A stretch of DNA of 64,000 bases from CBDHGY01 sp965263325 (GCA_965263325.1 CBDHGY010000002.1:248001-312000); one strand, 5' to 3'; shown: positions 42,574 through 52,256, counted from the first letter of the stretch. Notes: a model not told the origin generated them from the sequence alone. Translations and numbers: made by a program.

Positions 42574-45500
42574 ATGGCTGATGACCTAAATCTCTCTTAT
42601 CGGTTTGATCTAGATGAGATCGCGAAACGATTTGTTGCAGACGAAGACATATGCATAGCGGATCTCATCGACACACTCGACCTCGATGAAACTATGCGAG
42701 CGACTATTGTCGCTCAGGCATCCCAATATGCAGAGAAGACGCGCGCGGACTTTGCGAAGCAAAGTACGGTCGATCACCTGCTTCAGGAATACGGTCTTGC
42801 AACTGAGGAAGGCGTAGAGCTCATGCGGCTGTGCGAGGCGCTGATCCGCACCCCCGATTTTGCGACAGCCCGGCTGCTTGTCCGTGATAAGTTCGAAAAT
42901 GGCGATTGGGCGAGCCATGCGGGAGGCAGTTCACGATTTTTGGTGAATCGCGCGACTAATGGTTTACAGGTCGCGCAATACTGGATCCGGCAGAGCGGGG
43001 GCAAGGAAGGGCGCTCTTTGGCGGCCAAGATTGGTGATTATCCTCTCGCCGGAGCTGTGCGCAAAACCATGCGCATGCTCGGTGGTCACTTTGTATTTGA
43101 GCAATCTATTGAAAAGGCCTTGAAAAAGGCCCGAAAGGCCAAAGACCTATATTCCTTCGATATGTTGGGGGAAGCGGCGTACACGCAAGCCGACGCGGAT
43201 CGGTATTATGAATCCTATCTCAGTGCTACGCGGGCGATTGTCGATGTCTCGGACGGCGGGGCGAGCGTCGAAGAAAATAACGGAATATCGGTTAAACTAT
43301 CGGCTTTGCACCCACGATACGAGTACGCAAAACGTAAAACCTGCGTGCCGGTATTGGCGCAGCGTCTATTGAATATTTGCGCGCATGCGAAGCAGGGAAA
43401 TATCGGCGTTACGATTGATGCAGAGGAATCTGAGCGACTAGAAATATCCTTGCTCGTTTTTGAGCGGTTGATGACGTCACCTGCATTGGAAAATTGGAAC
43501 GGGCTCGGCATTGTTGTTCAAGCTTATCAGCGCCGCGCGCCAATTCTTGTTAAAGAGTTGCTTCGCTTGTCCGAGCTTTACCAGCGGCGGATTTGTATAC
43601 GCCTTGTAAAAGGCGCGTATTGGGACGCAGAGATCAAACGCGCGCAAGAATTGGGCTTGGAAAGTTATCCCGTTTATACACGCAGGGAAGCGACAGACCT
43701 TTCTTATCTTGCCTGCGCAAAACTTCTGCTCAATGCGGGAGAATGGATCTATCCGCAATTTGCATCACACAATGCGCACACGCTTGCTGCGATCCAGCAG
43801 CTGGGGGCAGACAGTCATTATGAGTTCCAGCGGCTCCACGGAATGGGCGACAGTCTTCATGCGGCGGTCACGAAAGCATCAAATCGTCAGTCTCGAGTTT
43901 ATGCCCCTATTGGAAACTATCATGACCTGTTGCCTTATCTGGTGCGACGCTTGGTCGAGAACGGTGCCAACAGCTCGTTTCTGAACCAGTTGATGAATGA
44001 AGAAACCACTTTGGCGGAATTGGTGCAGGATCCAATTACATTTCTCCAATCCGGGAAGCCAGCGCAGCATCCTAAGATACCCGACCCGCGAGATATTTGC
44101 GGTGGCGGACGCCTTTCAGGACGAGGTATGGATACTCTACAAAGCCAGGTTGAGGCACGATTATTGGAAAATTGTCGCTCTGCCCGAGTGTTTGAAGCTG
44201 GAAGTCTGGTTGGTGGCAAAGTCGTTGGTCGAGGGGCGGAACGGGTAATTAATCCGGCGCAACTTTCAGACTGCGTCGGTGCTGTAACGTCTGCCTCTAT
44301 AGCAGACGTTGACGAAGCCGTGAGCTTGGCAAAGGCCTCTCGATGGGCCGTTGACTTTACACCAGAGGCGCGAGCAAAAATTCTGCGCCGCGCCGCAGAT
44401 TTGCTCGAGGACGAGATGGAGACTTTTCTCGAGCTCTGCGTTCGTGAGGCGGGCAAAACCTTTATCGACGCGATCGCAGAAGTGCGTGAGGCCATCGATT
44501 TTTGTCGATATTATGCTGATCAGTGTGAAACCGACACGTATCGCCATCGAATAGAGCACGGTGTGGTGGCGTGCATTTCACCCTGGAATTTTCCGGCTGC
44601 TATTTTCATCGGGCAGGTCGTAGCCGCCTTAAGTGTTGGCAATAGAGTGGTGGCGAAACCAGCGCCGCAAACACCCGTCATTGCATTTGAGTGCATCCGG
44701 TTGCTTCATAGAGCGGGAGTTCCTGTTGATGCGCTGCATCTAGTGCATGGTCCAGCGCAGGAGATTGGCAATCATTTGACGGGCCACCTAGATGTCGCGG
44801 GCGTCTGTTTTACGGGCTCTACAGCAACGGCGAAAATAATCGCCGCGCGCTTAGCCGAAACCGGTCGCCCAGAAACACCTTACATTGCCGAAACTGGCGG
44901 TATAAACGCGATGATTGTCGACTCGACCGCGCTCATTGAACAAGCCGTCAGCGACGTAATTGCATCGTCGTTCCAGAGTGCTGGTCAGCGTTGTTCCGCG
45001 TGCAGGCTGGTATGCGTTCAAGACGACATTTATGAGCCTTTCAAAGAAATGCTTATTGGCGCGATGAATGCCCTAAAGCTTGGTGATCCTGCCCTTTTTG
45101 ATACCGATGTCGGGCCCGTAATTGATGCAGCCGCTAAAGAGAGAATTGAAAAATATATTGAGACTGCCAAGTCCAATAACCAGCTAAGCCATCAGATCGC
45201 CACGGATGGTTTACCAGAAGATGGTTATTTCGTTTTGCCGAGTCTGATTGAGTTGGGCGCGATCGCCGAACTCACGCAGGAAGTGTTTGGGCCGGTTCTG
45301 CATATGGTTCGTTTTCAAGCTTCAGAGTTTGATCAGGTTATTAGTCACGTCAATCAACTGGGTTATGGGTTGACGCTTGGTTTGCATTCTCGCCTCGATG
45401 CGCGGGCTGCATACCTCTCGGAAAATGCAGAAATCGGAAATATCTACGTCAATCGAAATCAGATCGGTGCGGTTGTCGGTATTCAACCTTTCGGCGGAGA

Positions 45501-46254
45501 AGGCTTATCTGGGACGGGTCCGAAGGCGGGTGGTCCTCATTATTTGTCTCAATTCACAAGGTCCGCTGTACATGAGCCTTTGACAACGAGATGCGAGGTA
45601 AAGCCTTCCCGACACGTTGATAAGAATATTCCAAAGGGTATTGTGATCGGCATAGACCGCATTCGCAACGCGCAGCGAGATTGGTCGCGGCGCTTTGGTT
45701 TTGAAGAGCGCCGAGTGCTACTTCGGGAGGCTTTTCACGCGTGCACTGGATTAGGGGCAGAGTTCTGGCAATCGCTTAATGTTAAAACTCAGATTGAACT
45801 TCCCGGGCCGACGGGTGAGTCTAACCAACTTTATTTGCACCCGCGAGGTGTTCTGCTGTGTCTTGGTGATGACGCAGGCGGCGTTCAGTCGCTAATCAAG
45901 CAATTGGCGACGGGTTTGGTCTCCGGGTCAGGTATCATATTGACCGACACTGCTGCGACAAAGGCAGGCTTGGAGCAACTAGTATCGTGCCTCAGTCGAA
46001 ATTGCGTGCCAAGCGACTTGATTTTTCAAATTCCTCATTGCGATGCTGAGACACTGGCGAGCTTGCCTATTGACGGGGTCGTGGCAGATGGACTGGCGCG
46101 GCAGAGTATTTCAACCGCGCTCAGTTATAGGCAGGGGTCGATACTTCCATTGCTGTCCGCGAACGATATGTTGGTGCGTTTTTTCTGCGAGCGAACGGTG
46201 ACGATCAATACCACTGCAGCAGGCGGAAATGCATCGCTGCTGACCTTAGACTAG
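42574..46254 (+). CDS. putA: Bifunctional proline dehydrogenase / glutamate-semialdehyde dehydrogenase PutA
   Basis: A 1226-residue enzyme oxidising proline to glutamate in two steps with substrate channelling. An N-terminal arm precedes the FAD-dependent proline dehydrogenase barrel, with LSALHPRYEYAKR, IRLVKGAYWDAEIKRAQ and YAPIGNYHDLLPYLVRRL. The aldehyde dehydrogenase domain has catalytic Cys807 in GQRCSA and the FGGEGLSGTGPKAGGPHY segment. A C-terminal tail completes the long-type B architecture. There is no ribbon-helix-helix DNA-binding N-terminus, so it is not a self-repressor, in line with the divergent Lrp-type gene. The start is ATG 42574 behind AGAGGAG. Confidence 0.96.
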   Translation: MADDLNLSYRFDLDEIAKRFVADEDICIADLIDTLDLDETMRATIVAQASQYAEKTRADFAKQSTVDHLLQEYGLATEEGVELMRLCEALIRTPDFATARLLVRDKFENGDWASHAGGSSRFLVNRATNGLQVAQYWIRQSGGKEGRSLAAKIGDYPLAGAVRKTMRMLGGHFVFEQSIEKALKKARKAKDLYSFDMLGEAAYTQADADRYYESYLSATRAIVDVSDGGASVEENNGISVKLSALHPRYEYAKRKTCVPVLAQRLLNICAHAKQGNIGVTIDAEESERLEISLLVFERLMTSPALENWNGLGIVVQAYQRRAPILVKELLRLSELYQRRICIRLVKGAYWDAEIKRAQELGLESYPVYTRREATDLSYLACAKLLLNAGEWIYPQFASHNAHTLAAIQQLGADSHYEFQRLHGMGDSLHAAVTKASNRQSRVYAPIGNYHDLLPYLVRRLVENGANSSFLNQLMNEETTLAELVQDPITFLQSGKPAQHPKIPDPRDICGGGRLSGRGMDTLQSQVEARLLENCRSARVFEAGSLVGGKVVGRGAERVINPAQLSDCVGAVTSASIADVDEAVSLAKASRWAVDFTPEARAKILRRAADLLEDEMETFLELCVREAGKTFIDAIAEVREAIDFCRYYADQCETDTYRHRIEHGVVACISPWNFPAAIFIGQVVAALSVGNRVVAKPAPQTPVIAFECIRLLHRAGVPVDALHLVHGPAQEIGNHLTGHLDVAGVCFTGSTATAKIIAARLAETGRPETPYIAETGGINAMIVDSTALIEQAVSDVIASSFQSAGQRCSACRLVCVQDDIYEPFKEMLIGAMNALKLGDPALFDTDVGPVIDAAAKERIEKYIETAKSNNQLSHQIATDGLPEDGYFVLPSLIELGAIAELTQEVFGPVLHMVRFQASEFDQVISHVNQLGYGLTLGLHSRLDARAAYLSENAEIGNIYVNRNQIGAVVGIQPFGGEGLSGTGPKAGGPHYLSQFTRSAVHEPLTTRCEVKPSRHVDKNIPKGIVIGIDRIRNAQRDWSRRFGFEERRVLLREAFHACTGLGAEFWQSLNVKTQIELPGPTGESNQLYLHPRGVLLCLGDDAGGVQSLIKQLATGLVSGSGIILTDTAATKAGLEQLVSCLSRNCVPSDLIFQIPHCDAETLASLPIDGVVADGLARQSISTALSYRQGSILPLLSANDMLVRFFCERTVTINTTAAGGNASLLTLD

Positions 46255-46268
46255 ATAGGAGGGCTACG

Positions 46269-46448
46269 ATGCTAGGCTGCGAAAGATACACTGCATTGAA
46301 AGATTGGTTGGTTCGCTGTTCGGCTCCAGAAAAAATGTTTCAAAGGAGTGAGGTGCGTGTTGACAATGACGGCCTGTTCTTGGCTTTGCCGCTCTCAAGG
46401 ACCACGAAGCGTATCTCCAAGCGCGCTCGATTTCGAAATATCGTATAA
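46269..46448 (+). CDS. Small ORF with a very strong ribosome-binding site just after putA
   Basis: A 59-residue frame. TAGGAGGG at 46256-46263 sits 5 nt before the ATG and only 15 bp after the putA stop, so translation from the putA transcript is well supported. The peptide begins MLGCERYTALKDWLVRC and ends basic (KRISKRARFRNIV), with no recognised family. A protein-like open frame continues downstream in another phase (46370-46603). The present stop may therefore result from a frameshift, and this would then be the 5' part of a broken gene of about 110 codons. Confidence 0.5.
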   Translation: MLGCERYTALKDWLVRCSAPEKMFQRSEVRVDNDGLFLALPLSRTTKRISKRARFRNIV

Positions 46449-46603
46449 AGCTTGAGATTGCTGGCGGAGAGGAAGTCCGCAAAAAAATTTCTAGTGCATT
46501 GTTTTTATTGAATAAAAAAATTCACTGTGAAGCAAATTGTGTAGCAGTTTGTGCAGCAAAATGTGGGGTAATGACAGGAATAGGAAATTGCTTCGTGGAC
46601 TAA
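46370..46603 (+). other. Cysteine-rich open frame, possible shifted continuation of the small ORF
   Basis: From 46370 to the stop at 46601 one frame stays open without a usable start near its head. It encodes a mixed helical stretch (LKDHEAYLQARSISKYR, then KLEIAGGEEVRKKI) and ends with cysteines spaced CX3CX3CX3C and one more Cys before the stop. The spacing arises from a threefold 12-bp repeat. It could be the displaced C-terminal part of the preceding small ORF (one phase shift away), the product of ribosomal slippage, or chance. Confidence 0.3.
46532..46567 (+). repeat. Three imperfect 12-bp direct repeats
   Basis: GCAAATTGTGTA, GCAGTTTGTGCA and GCAAAATGTGGG follow each other without gap. 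Each unit encodes a Cys in the open frame, so the array could be selected at protein level. Alternatively it may be a tandem protein-binding site. It lies between the convergent putA-side ORF and MmgE/PrpD gene. Confidence 0.55.
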
Positions 46604-46623
46604 TTCGCGCGTCAGGCCAGCAG

Positions 46624-47967
46624 CTAAGTTACAGTAGGCAGTTCATCCATGAATTGTCTGATTGATTGCGCTTCCTCGATTTCAAAAATAGATTGTGCAA
46701 ATTCACTAGGATCAGTGCTGATGAGTTCGCCAGTGAGAGAAACGAACTTATCAACCAAATTAGCTTCTTGTTTTGTTAGGTCCGCTGCAGGGATACCAAC
46801 ATCAAAACTTGTTTCGAAGGTATCGCCGGTTTCAGTGCTTACAGAAAGCTCGGAATGAGTACCAGGAGTAAGGTCACCAACGACATGCACCTTCTGGCGT
46901 AACGCGACTAAATCCGGGCGTTCAGCGTTGTCGTCGGAGTACGTCGCGATTGAAGCAGTATCAAAGCCGCTCAATACGAATGCGGCGCAATGTCGAAGAC
47001 TGAATTTTGTCTCAAGCCCGCTTACGGGTTCCTGAATATTGCATACGTCCAGATGCGCTTGCGGCACATGAATGTGAACAGCTTCTACATCGTCGGCAGA
47101 TATTCCGTTTTGCTCAGTTACTTGTCGCAATCCTTCCATGGTCGAATGGGTCAAATAACACGCTGCATGATATTTGAAGAGGTTTTTACGGATATAATCG
47201 CCAAAACCGTAGTCTTTCAACGGCGCAGGCTCAGCATCACTTTGCGTGTCCAGGAAGCCCTGCTTCGTTTCCAGAATATCAGGCCGCGTCTCAAATCCTT
47301 TTGACACAAGTATGGCCGCTAAAACGCCATTCGATGCCGCCTTGCCAGCGTGAAAGGGTTTTGCCATCGTTCCGAACATTGATTTTAAACCAGCTGCCTG
47401 TGTCCCTGCCAGTCCAAGAGCATGAGCAGTCGCTTCGCCATCCAGTCCGAGCAACCGGGAAACACCAGCCGCTGCGCCAAAGGCACCCAGCGTTCCGGTG
47501 GAATGAAACCCCTTAATATAGTGGCTAGGCATGGCCTGGGTTGCAATTAATGTTGCAGCTTCATAACCAGCGATAAAGGCCAGTAAGACATCTTCTCCAG
47601 ACGCATCAAGATGTTCACCAACTGCGAGAATGGCTGGGAGAATGGGTGCTGTGGGATGACCCATAATGTTGACGTCGTCATAATCGAGCGCGTGTGATGT
47701 TGCACCATTTATGAGCGCTGCGTCGTGAGCCGAGGCGCGCAGATCAGTGCCGATAATTGTACTGGTACCGCCGTTTGCCAGGCTGTCTCGGAGGTTGATA
47801 GATAATGGCTCTGACAATCCAGCATAAGTAACACCTAGCCAATCCAAAACAGCATGCTTTGCACAGGTAAGACTGTCAGCGCTTACATTCCGTAAATTCG
47901 AAGATGCCACGATTTCGGCAATCTCTCGGGTCAGTCCAATCGTAGACACATGGGTAGAGTCGGGCAT
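46624..47967 (-). CDS. MmgE/PrpD family protein
   Basis: A 447-residue protein of the 2-methylcitrate dehydratase / cis-aconitate decarboxylase family. It has AKHAVLDWLGVTYAGL near the N-terminus, SHALDYDDVNIMGHPTAPILPAILAVGE at about 92-119 carrying the conserved Asp/His set, and GFHSTGTLGAFGAAAGVSRLLGLD. Family reactions are dehydration or decarboxylation of tricarboxylates and isomerisation of small carboxylic acids. The rest of a propionate (methylcitrate) pathway is not present, so another substrate is likely. AGGAG lies 7 nt before the start. A candidate IclR operator lies 62-75 bp upstream. Confidence 0.87.
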   Translation of the reverse strand: MPDSTHVSTIGLTREIAEIVASSNLRNVSADSLTCAKHAVLDWLGVTYAGLSEPLSINLRDSLANGGTSTIIGTDLRASAHDAALINGATSHALDYDDVNIMGHPTAPILPAILAVGEHLDASGEDVLLAFIAGYEAATLIATQAMPSHYIKGFHSTGTLGAFGAAAGVSRLLGLDGEATAHALGLAGTQAAGLKSMFGTMAKPFHAGKAASNGVLAAILVSKGFETRPDILETKQGFLDTQSDAEPAPLKDYGFGDYIRKNLFKYHAACYLTHSTMEGLRQVTEQNGISADDVEAVHIHVPQAHLDVCNIQEPVSGLETKFSLRHCAAFVLSGFDTASIATYSDDNAERPDLVALRQKVHVVGDLTPGTHSELSVSTETGDTFETSFDVGIPAADLTKQEANLVDKFVSLTGELISTDPSEFAQSIFEIEEAQSIRQFMDELPTVT

Positions 47968-48028
47968 GTTTTACTCCTGCTTAAACTTTCATCGATCACG
48001 ACATCTTTGCAAGTCCAGAACTCGAGCC

Positions 48029-48042
48029 ATTATGTATATGAT
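48029..48042. promoter_or_regulatory. Candidate IclR operator upstream of the MmgE/PrpD gene
   Basis: ATTATGTATATGAT, one of six copies in the island of the inverted repeat ATYAYRNNYATGAT. It lies 62 bp before the MmgE/PrpD start, in the 93-bp gap behind the hydrolase gene. Confidence 0.45.
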
Positions 48043-48060
48043 GGGTTTCGATCGTTTGGT

Positions 48061-48978
48061 TCATTCGTCCAGTAAGACTAATCGATAGTTTCCCTCTTTA
48101 TGAACGATGCGTCCGCCGACCGGTTCTGAAAAGTGCGACCCCAATATCACTCCGTTGTGCTCGCTGAATTCATGAAGCAACTTCGTGCGCGTTTCTATTC
48201 CTTGGTTTTGGTCCACATCAACCAGCGTCGCCCATTCAGGATGAGCAATCTGGCACGGATGGTGAAAGCAATCGCCTGTAATCAGCGCGCGTTTGGCATC
48301 AGACCTAATTTCGACAGACACATGACCCGGCGTATGTCCGGGTGTTGGCCTTAATGCGATATGATCGTCAATTTTGTGATCACCGGAGACAAGTTCAACC
48401 AATCCTGCATCAATGACAGGCTGAATGGAGTCGTCATGAACGCGTCTTTGTTCGAGGTCGAATGTCGCCAGACCCAGCTCAAGATCATCAGTACACTGGG
48501 ATAAATCTGGTTCAGGCTTCTCGCGTGCATTTTCCCAAAACCGGTATTCTTCTTCGGCAAACAAATATTTCGCATTTGGGAATGTAGGAACCCAACCGTT
48601 GCCGTCCCACCGGGTATTCCACCCGACATGATCAACGTGCAAATGCGTGCATAAAACATAGTCAACTTGGTTTGTTTTAAATCCAGCTTCTTCAAATCGT
48701 TGCAAAAAGCCAGACTGCATTGCGTTCCATTCTTCTACCAGAAGCCGCTCTTTATTATCACCTACGCAAGTATCGACGACGATGGTTTTGTCTGGCGTTT
48801 TTACGATAAACGCCTGAATCACCCCAAACATTTCACCGGTTTCGTCAGCAAAGTAGGGTGCCAGCCAACCAATCTGTTTCACAGCATCTGGAGTTGCTTC
48901 CGGGATGAGACCGCTGAGACCATGAAGGTCCGTCTCCTTAATCGTCGTAACTTCGACCTCGCCGATACGAACTTTCAT
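48061..48978 (-). CDS. Metallo-beta-lactamase-fold hydrolase
   Basis: A 305-residue MBL-fold enzyme without a signal peptide. The dinuclear metal motif HLHVDH is at 112-117. A further His is in TPGHTPGHVSV, a bridging Asp in LITGDCFHH and a late His in ILGSHFSEP. The family includes lactonases and esterases similar to quorum-quenching AHL lactonases and catabolic ring-openers. In this island a lactone or ester intermediate is the natural guess. I start at ATG 48978, with GGGAG 6 nt before it, instead of the overlapping GTG at 48981. Confidence 0.87.
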   Translation of the reverse strand: MKVRIGEVEVTTIKETDLHGLSGLIPEATPDAVKQIGWLAPYFADETGEMFGVIQAFIVKTPDKTIVVDTCVGDNKERLLVEEWNAMQSGFLQRFEEAGFKTNQVDYVLCTHLHVDHVGWNTRWDGNGWVPTFPNAKYLFAEEEYRFWENAREKPEPDLSQCTDDLELGLATFDLEQRRVHDDSIQPVIDAGLVELVSGDHKIDDHIALRPTPGHTPGHVSVEIRSDAKRALITGDCFHHPCQIAHPEWATLVDVDQNQGIETRTKLLHEFSEHNGVILGSHFSEPVGGRIVHKEGNYRLVLLDE

Positions 48979-49001
48979 CACACACTCCCAGATTTTCGTC
49001 G

Positions 49002-49015
49002 ATTATGTGCATGAT
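49002..49015. promoter_or_regulatory. Candidate IclR operator between the hydrolase and GMC oxidoreductase genes
   Basis: ATTATGTGCATGAT, matching ATYAYRNNYATGAT. It lies 24 bp before the leftward hydrolase start and about 120 bp before the rightward GMC start, so it could control both divergent units. Confidence 0.5.
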
Positions 49016-49137
49016 GCGATCAGACGAAAGGCACCAGCTGCGCACATCACACCTGTGATTGCATCTCATCGAGAATTGCTAATTTTTACAAATGTTGGAC
49101 ACTACCCCAAAAATAGTAAGTGAGGAAAAGCCGAGAT

Positions 49138-50772
49138 ATGGGTGAGGAATACGATTATATCGTGATCGGCGCTGGATCTGCGGGCTGCGTCGTCGCCAAT
49201 CGACTATCGGCGAGTTCCAAAAACTCTGTCCTGCTATTAGAGGCAGGCCCCGATGATAAGAATATGTGGATTCACGTTCCGGCCGGTATGCAGCGCGTCT
49301 TCGCGAACAAGGCCATCAACTGGCAATACTTCACAGAACCAGAACAGGGCTTGAAAGGAAAAAGAGTTTATTGGCCTCGCGGAAAAACGCTAGGTGGCTC
49401 GAGCGCGATAAACGGCATGGCCTATGTGCGCGGCCAGCCAGCTGACTACAACACCTGGTCGCAAATGGGGTGCATCGGTTGGTCCTGGGAAGATGTACTA
49501 CCCTATTTCAAAAAGTCTGAAAGCTACTGGGGCGGTGAATCCGATCTGCACGGTGACAGCGACGGCGTCCGCGTCACGAATACCGAACATCGACAGGTCG
49601 CCGGGTCAACAATTCACAAGGCAACGGCGGCTTTTATCGAGGGTGGAATTGAGGCTGGTCTTCCCATTAATTCCGACTTCAACGGACCGGTTCAGGAGGG
49701 CGTCGGCTGGATCGACCATACGATCAACGACCGGGGTCGACGTCATACAACAGCAAGCGCGTATCTAAAGCCTATAAGATCCCGCAAGAATTTGCACATC
49801 TGGACGGGGGCAATGGTTGATCGGGTTGAAATCAGTGAGGGATCTGCGACTGGCGTCGTATTGCGGCGAAACGGCGAACGTGCGCACGTAAAGTGCCGCG
49901 GAGAAATCATACTTTGTGCAGGCGCGATTAATTCCCCACAAACTTTAATGCTCTCAGGAATTGGCCCGGCAGATCATCTACGTGAGCATGGGATAGAGCC
50001 CGTGGTCGATAGCCCAATGGTGGGCCGCAATCTTCAGGACCACATGTACATTCATTGGGTTCATGAAGTTGAAAAAGGCTATAGTTTTAACGGAGAGACC
50101 AGTGGGATAAAATTGCTACCTCATATTATGCGATACTATCTGGGGGGCAAAGGATTGCTGACGACGGGGTCTTCCAGTGCGTACATATTCTGTCGGTCGC
50201 TCCCTGGAACAGAAACACCAGATACGCAAATTGGCTTTAGAGCGTTTTCGAGCGAAGCCATGGTTAGCGGAGAGCCGGGTGAGCACAAATTTCCAGGATG
50301 GTCAGCATCAGTTTCTTATCTGAGACCCAAGTCGCGCGGCCGCATAGATCTAAAGTCTGCAAATCCGGATGACTTCCCGGCAATTTATGCCAATTATCTT
50401 GATCATAATGATGACTTACTCGCCATCATGACCGCCTTGCGCCTTGTCGACAAAATTTACGCGTCACCCAAAATGCAGGAAGTCCTGGTTAAACGACTAG
50501 CTCCTGTGGAGGACGTGGACATTGGTGATGATCGTCAATTGGAGGACTATATTCGCACATGCGGTAACACGATGTATCATCCCGTAGGGACATGCATGAT
50601 GGGCGCGAACGAACGATCGGTCGTAGACCCAAAGCTTCGAGTGCGCGGCGTGCGCGGCCTTCGCGTAGCTGATGCGTCGATAATGCCAAACATCGTGTCA
50701 GGAAATACGAATGCTCCGGCAATAATGATCGGAGAGAAAGCCGCCGCGATGGTGCTTGAAGATGCAGCGTAG
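49138..50772 (+). CDS. GMC family alcohol oxidoreductase (choline-dehydrogenase-like)
   Basis: A 544-residue FAD enzyme of the glucose-methanol-choline family. It has the N-terminal FAD motif DYIVIGAGSAGCVVANRLS, GMC signature 1 around GKTLGGSSAINGMAYVRG, signature 2 around GAINSPQTLMLSGIGP, and the active-site histidine region CGNTMYHPVGTCMMG. It should oxidise a primary alcohol to an aldehyde and pass electrons to the respiratory chain. The aldehyde dehydrogenase gene 47 bp downstream would take the product. Polyethylene-glycol and alkanol dehydrogenases are in this family. The start at ATG 49138 matches the conserved beginning; a GTG 18 bp upstream is in frame. Confidence 0.92.
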   Translation: MGEEYDYIVIGAGSAGCVVANRLSASSKNSVLLLEAGPDDKNMWIHVPAGMQRVFANKAINWQYFTEPEQGLKGKRVYWPRGKTLGGSSAINGMAYVRGQPADYNTWSQMGCIGWSWEDVLPYFKKSESYWGGESDLHGDSDGVRVTNTEHRQVAGSTIHKATAAFIEGGIEAGLPINSDFNGPVQEGVGWIDHTINDRGRRHTTASAYLKPIRSRKNLHIWTGAMVDRVEISEGSATGVVLRRNGERAHVKCRGEIILCAGAINSPQTLMLSGIGPADHLREHGIEPVVDSPMVGRNLQDHMYIHWVHEVEKGYSFNGETSGIKLLPHIMRYYLGGKGLLTTGSSSAYIFCRSLPGTETPDTQIGFRAFSSEAMVSGEPGEHKFPGWSASVSYLRPKSRGRIDLKSANPDDFPAIYANYLDHNDDLLAIMTALRLVDKIYASPKMQEVLVKRLAPVEDVDIGDDRQLEDYIRTCGNTMYHPVGTCMMGANERSVVDPKLRVRGVRGLRVADASIMPNIVSGNTNAPAIMIGEKAAAMVLEDAA

Positions 50773-50819
50773 CGGGTCACAAAAATTTATTAAGTTGACA
50801 AATATCTGGAGGAAATAGC

Positions 50820-52256
50820 GTGCTCGAAACCTGGGACCACTATGTTGGAGGGCAAAGTTGCAGCCCTGATCAAGGCGAATACCTGGAGTCCTTTGACCCA
50901 AAAGTTGGAATCCCGACAGCGCGTGTCGCAAAAGGTAATGCGGCCGACGTTGACCGGGCAGTTAAATCTGCCGTTGGCGCTTTTGCAGGTTGGCGCGATC
51001 TCAAACCCATTGAGCGCGGACGGATCTTACTGGAGATAGCCCGAAAGTTACGAGAGCGATCAAAAGAGTTCGCTGCGCTTGAGACACGCGAAACAGGTAA
51101 GCCCGTTTGGCAGTCGCCTTTGGAGATTGAAGGGGCCGCCGCATATTTCGAATTCTATGGCGGTCTTGTGAATCTCTACCAGGGCGAAAAAATTGATCTT
51201 GGCGCAGGCTATCATTCCTACACTGTTCGAGAACCTTATGGAGCTGTTGGCGTAATCACGCCTTGGAACGCGCCCATAAATCAGGCTGCAAGAGGAATTG
51301 CGCCGGCGCTTGCCGCTGGCAACACGGTCGTGTCTAAACCGTCTGAATTTACATCGGCCACGACTGTTGCGCTTGCAAAAATGGCCGTGGAAGAGTGCGG
51401 ATTGCCGCCCGGCGTGCTCAACGTAGTGCTCGGCGAAGGTCAAGAAGCTGGTGCAGCGGTCGTATCCCATCCAGAGATCCGGAAAGTGGCATTCACCGGG
51501 AGCGTTCGCGCAGGTCGTGAAATCGGCAAAATTGCCGCTGAGCGCATTATTCCATTAACGCTCGAACTTGGTGGTAAAAGCCCTAACATCGTCTTTGATG
51601 ATGCAGATTTAAAGCAAGCCGTGCCCGGTGCGCTGCGGGCGTTCGTTGTCAATGCTGGTCAAATTTGTCTCGCCGGAACACGCTTGCTTGTTCAACAGTC
51701 GATCCATGACCCATTTGTTGAGGGTCTGAAATCCGCAATTGGTAGTGTGAAAGTTGGGCCAGAAGCAGACGCAATGGTCGGCCCCCTGACGACCAAAGCA
51801 CAATACGAGCGCGTTCAGACCTATTTCGAACTCGCACGATCAGAAGGGGTGACCACTGTCGCGGGCGGCGAAGTGATCAAGAAGCCTGAATGGGGGGAGG
51901 GGTGGTTCCTTCCACCTACAATATACACAGGTGTCAGTAACAATATGCGTATCGCACGCGAAGAAATATTTGGCCCCGTTGTAGTCGTAATTCCATTTGA
52001 AGACGAAGCTGAGGCGATCAGCATTGCGAATGATACAGAATATGGTCTTGCGGCGGGCATTTGGACCCAAAATCTCGGGCGTGCGCACCGGGTTGCATCT
52101 GCACTGCAAGCCGGACAGATTTACGTAAATGAGTATCAGGCGGGCGGCGTTGAAACCCCGCTCGGAGGATACAAGAATTCCGGATATGGCCGGGAAAAAG
52201 GCATCGAAGCGCTGCACTGCTATACGCAGTTAAAATGTATCACCATGAAATTGTAG
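50820..52256 (+). CDS. NAD(P)-dependent aldehyde dehydrogenase
   Basis: A 478-residue aldehyde dehydrogenase, standard length. General base Glu249 is in LELGGKSPNIV and nucleophile Cys283 in NAGQICLAGTRL. The VITPWNAPINQAARGIAPALAAGN segment binds the cofactor. The GTG start has GGAGG 7 nt upstream. It is the second gene of the GMC-ALDH-SDR-GST operon and probably oxidises the aldehyde made by the GMC enzyme to a carboxylate. Individual substrate specificity cannot be read from sequence. Confidence 0.94.
   Translation: MLETWDHYVGGQSCSPDQGEYLESFDPKVGIPTARVAKGNAADVDRAVKSAVGAFAGWRDLKPIERGRILLEIARKLRERSKEFAALETRETGKPVWQSPLEIEGAAAYFEFYGGLVNLYQGEKIDLGAGYHSYTVREPYGAVGVITPWNAPINQAARGIAPALAAGNTVVSKPSEFTSATTVALAKMAVEECGLPPGVLNVVLGEGQEAGAAVVSHPEIRKVAFTGSVRAGREIGKIAAERIIPLTLELGGKSPNIVFDDADLKQAVPGALRAFVVNAGQICLAGTRLLVQQSIHDPFVEGLKSAIGSVKVGPEADAMVGPLTTKAQYERVQTYFELARSEGVTTVAGGEVIKKPEWGEGWFLPPTIYTGVSNNMRIAREEIFGPVVVVIPFEDEAEAISIANDTEYGLAAGIWTQNLGRAHRVASALQAGQIYVNEYQAGGVETPLGGYKNSGYGREKGIEALHCYTQLKCITMKL

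Noticed and set aside
46264..46482. 72-codon minus-strand frame after putA
   Set aside because: It is opposite to a frame with a near-perfect ribosome-binding site, has none of its own and shows shadow composition.
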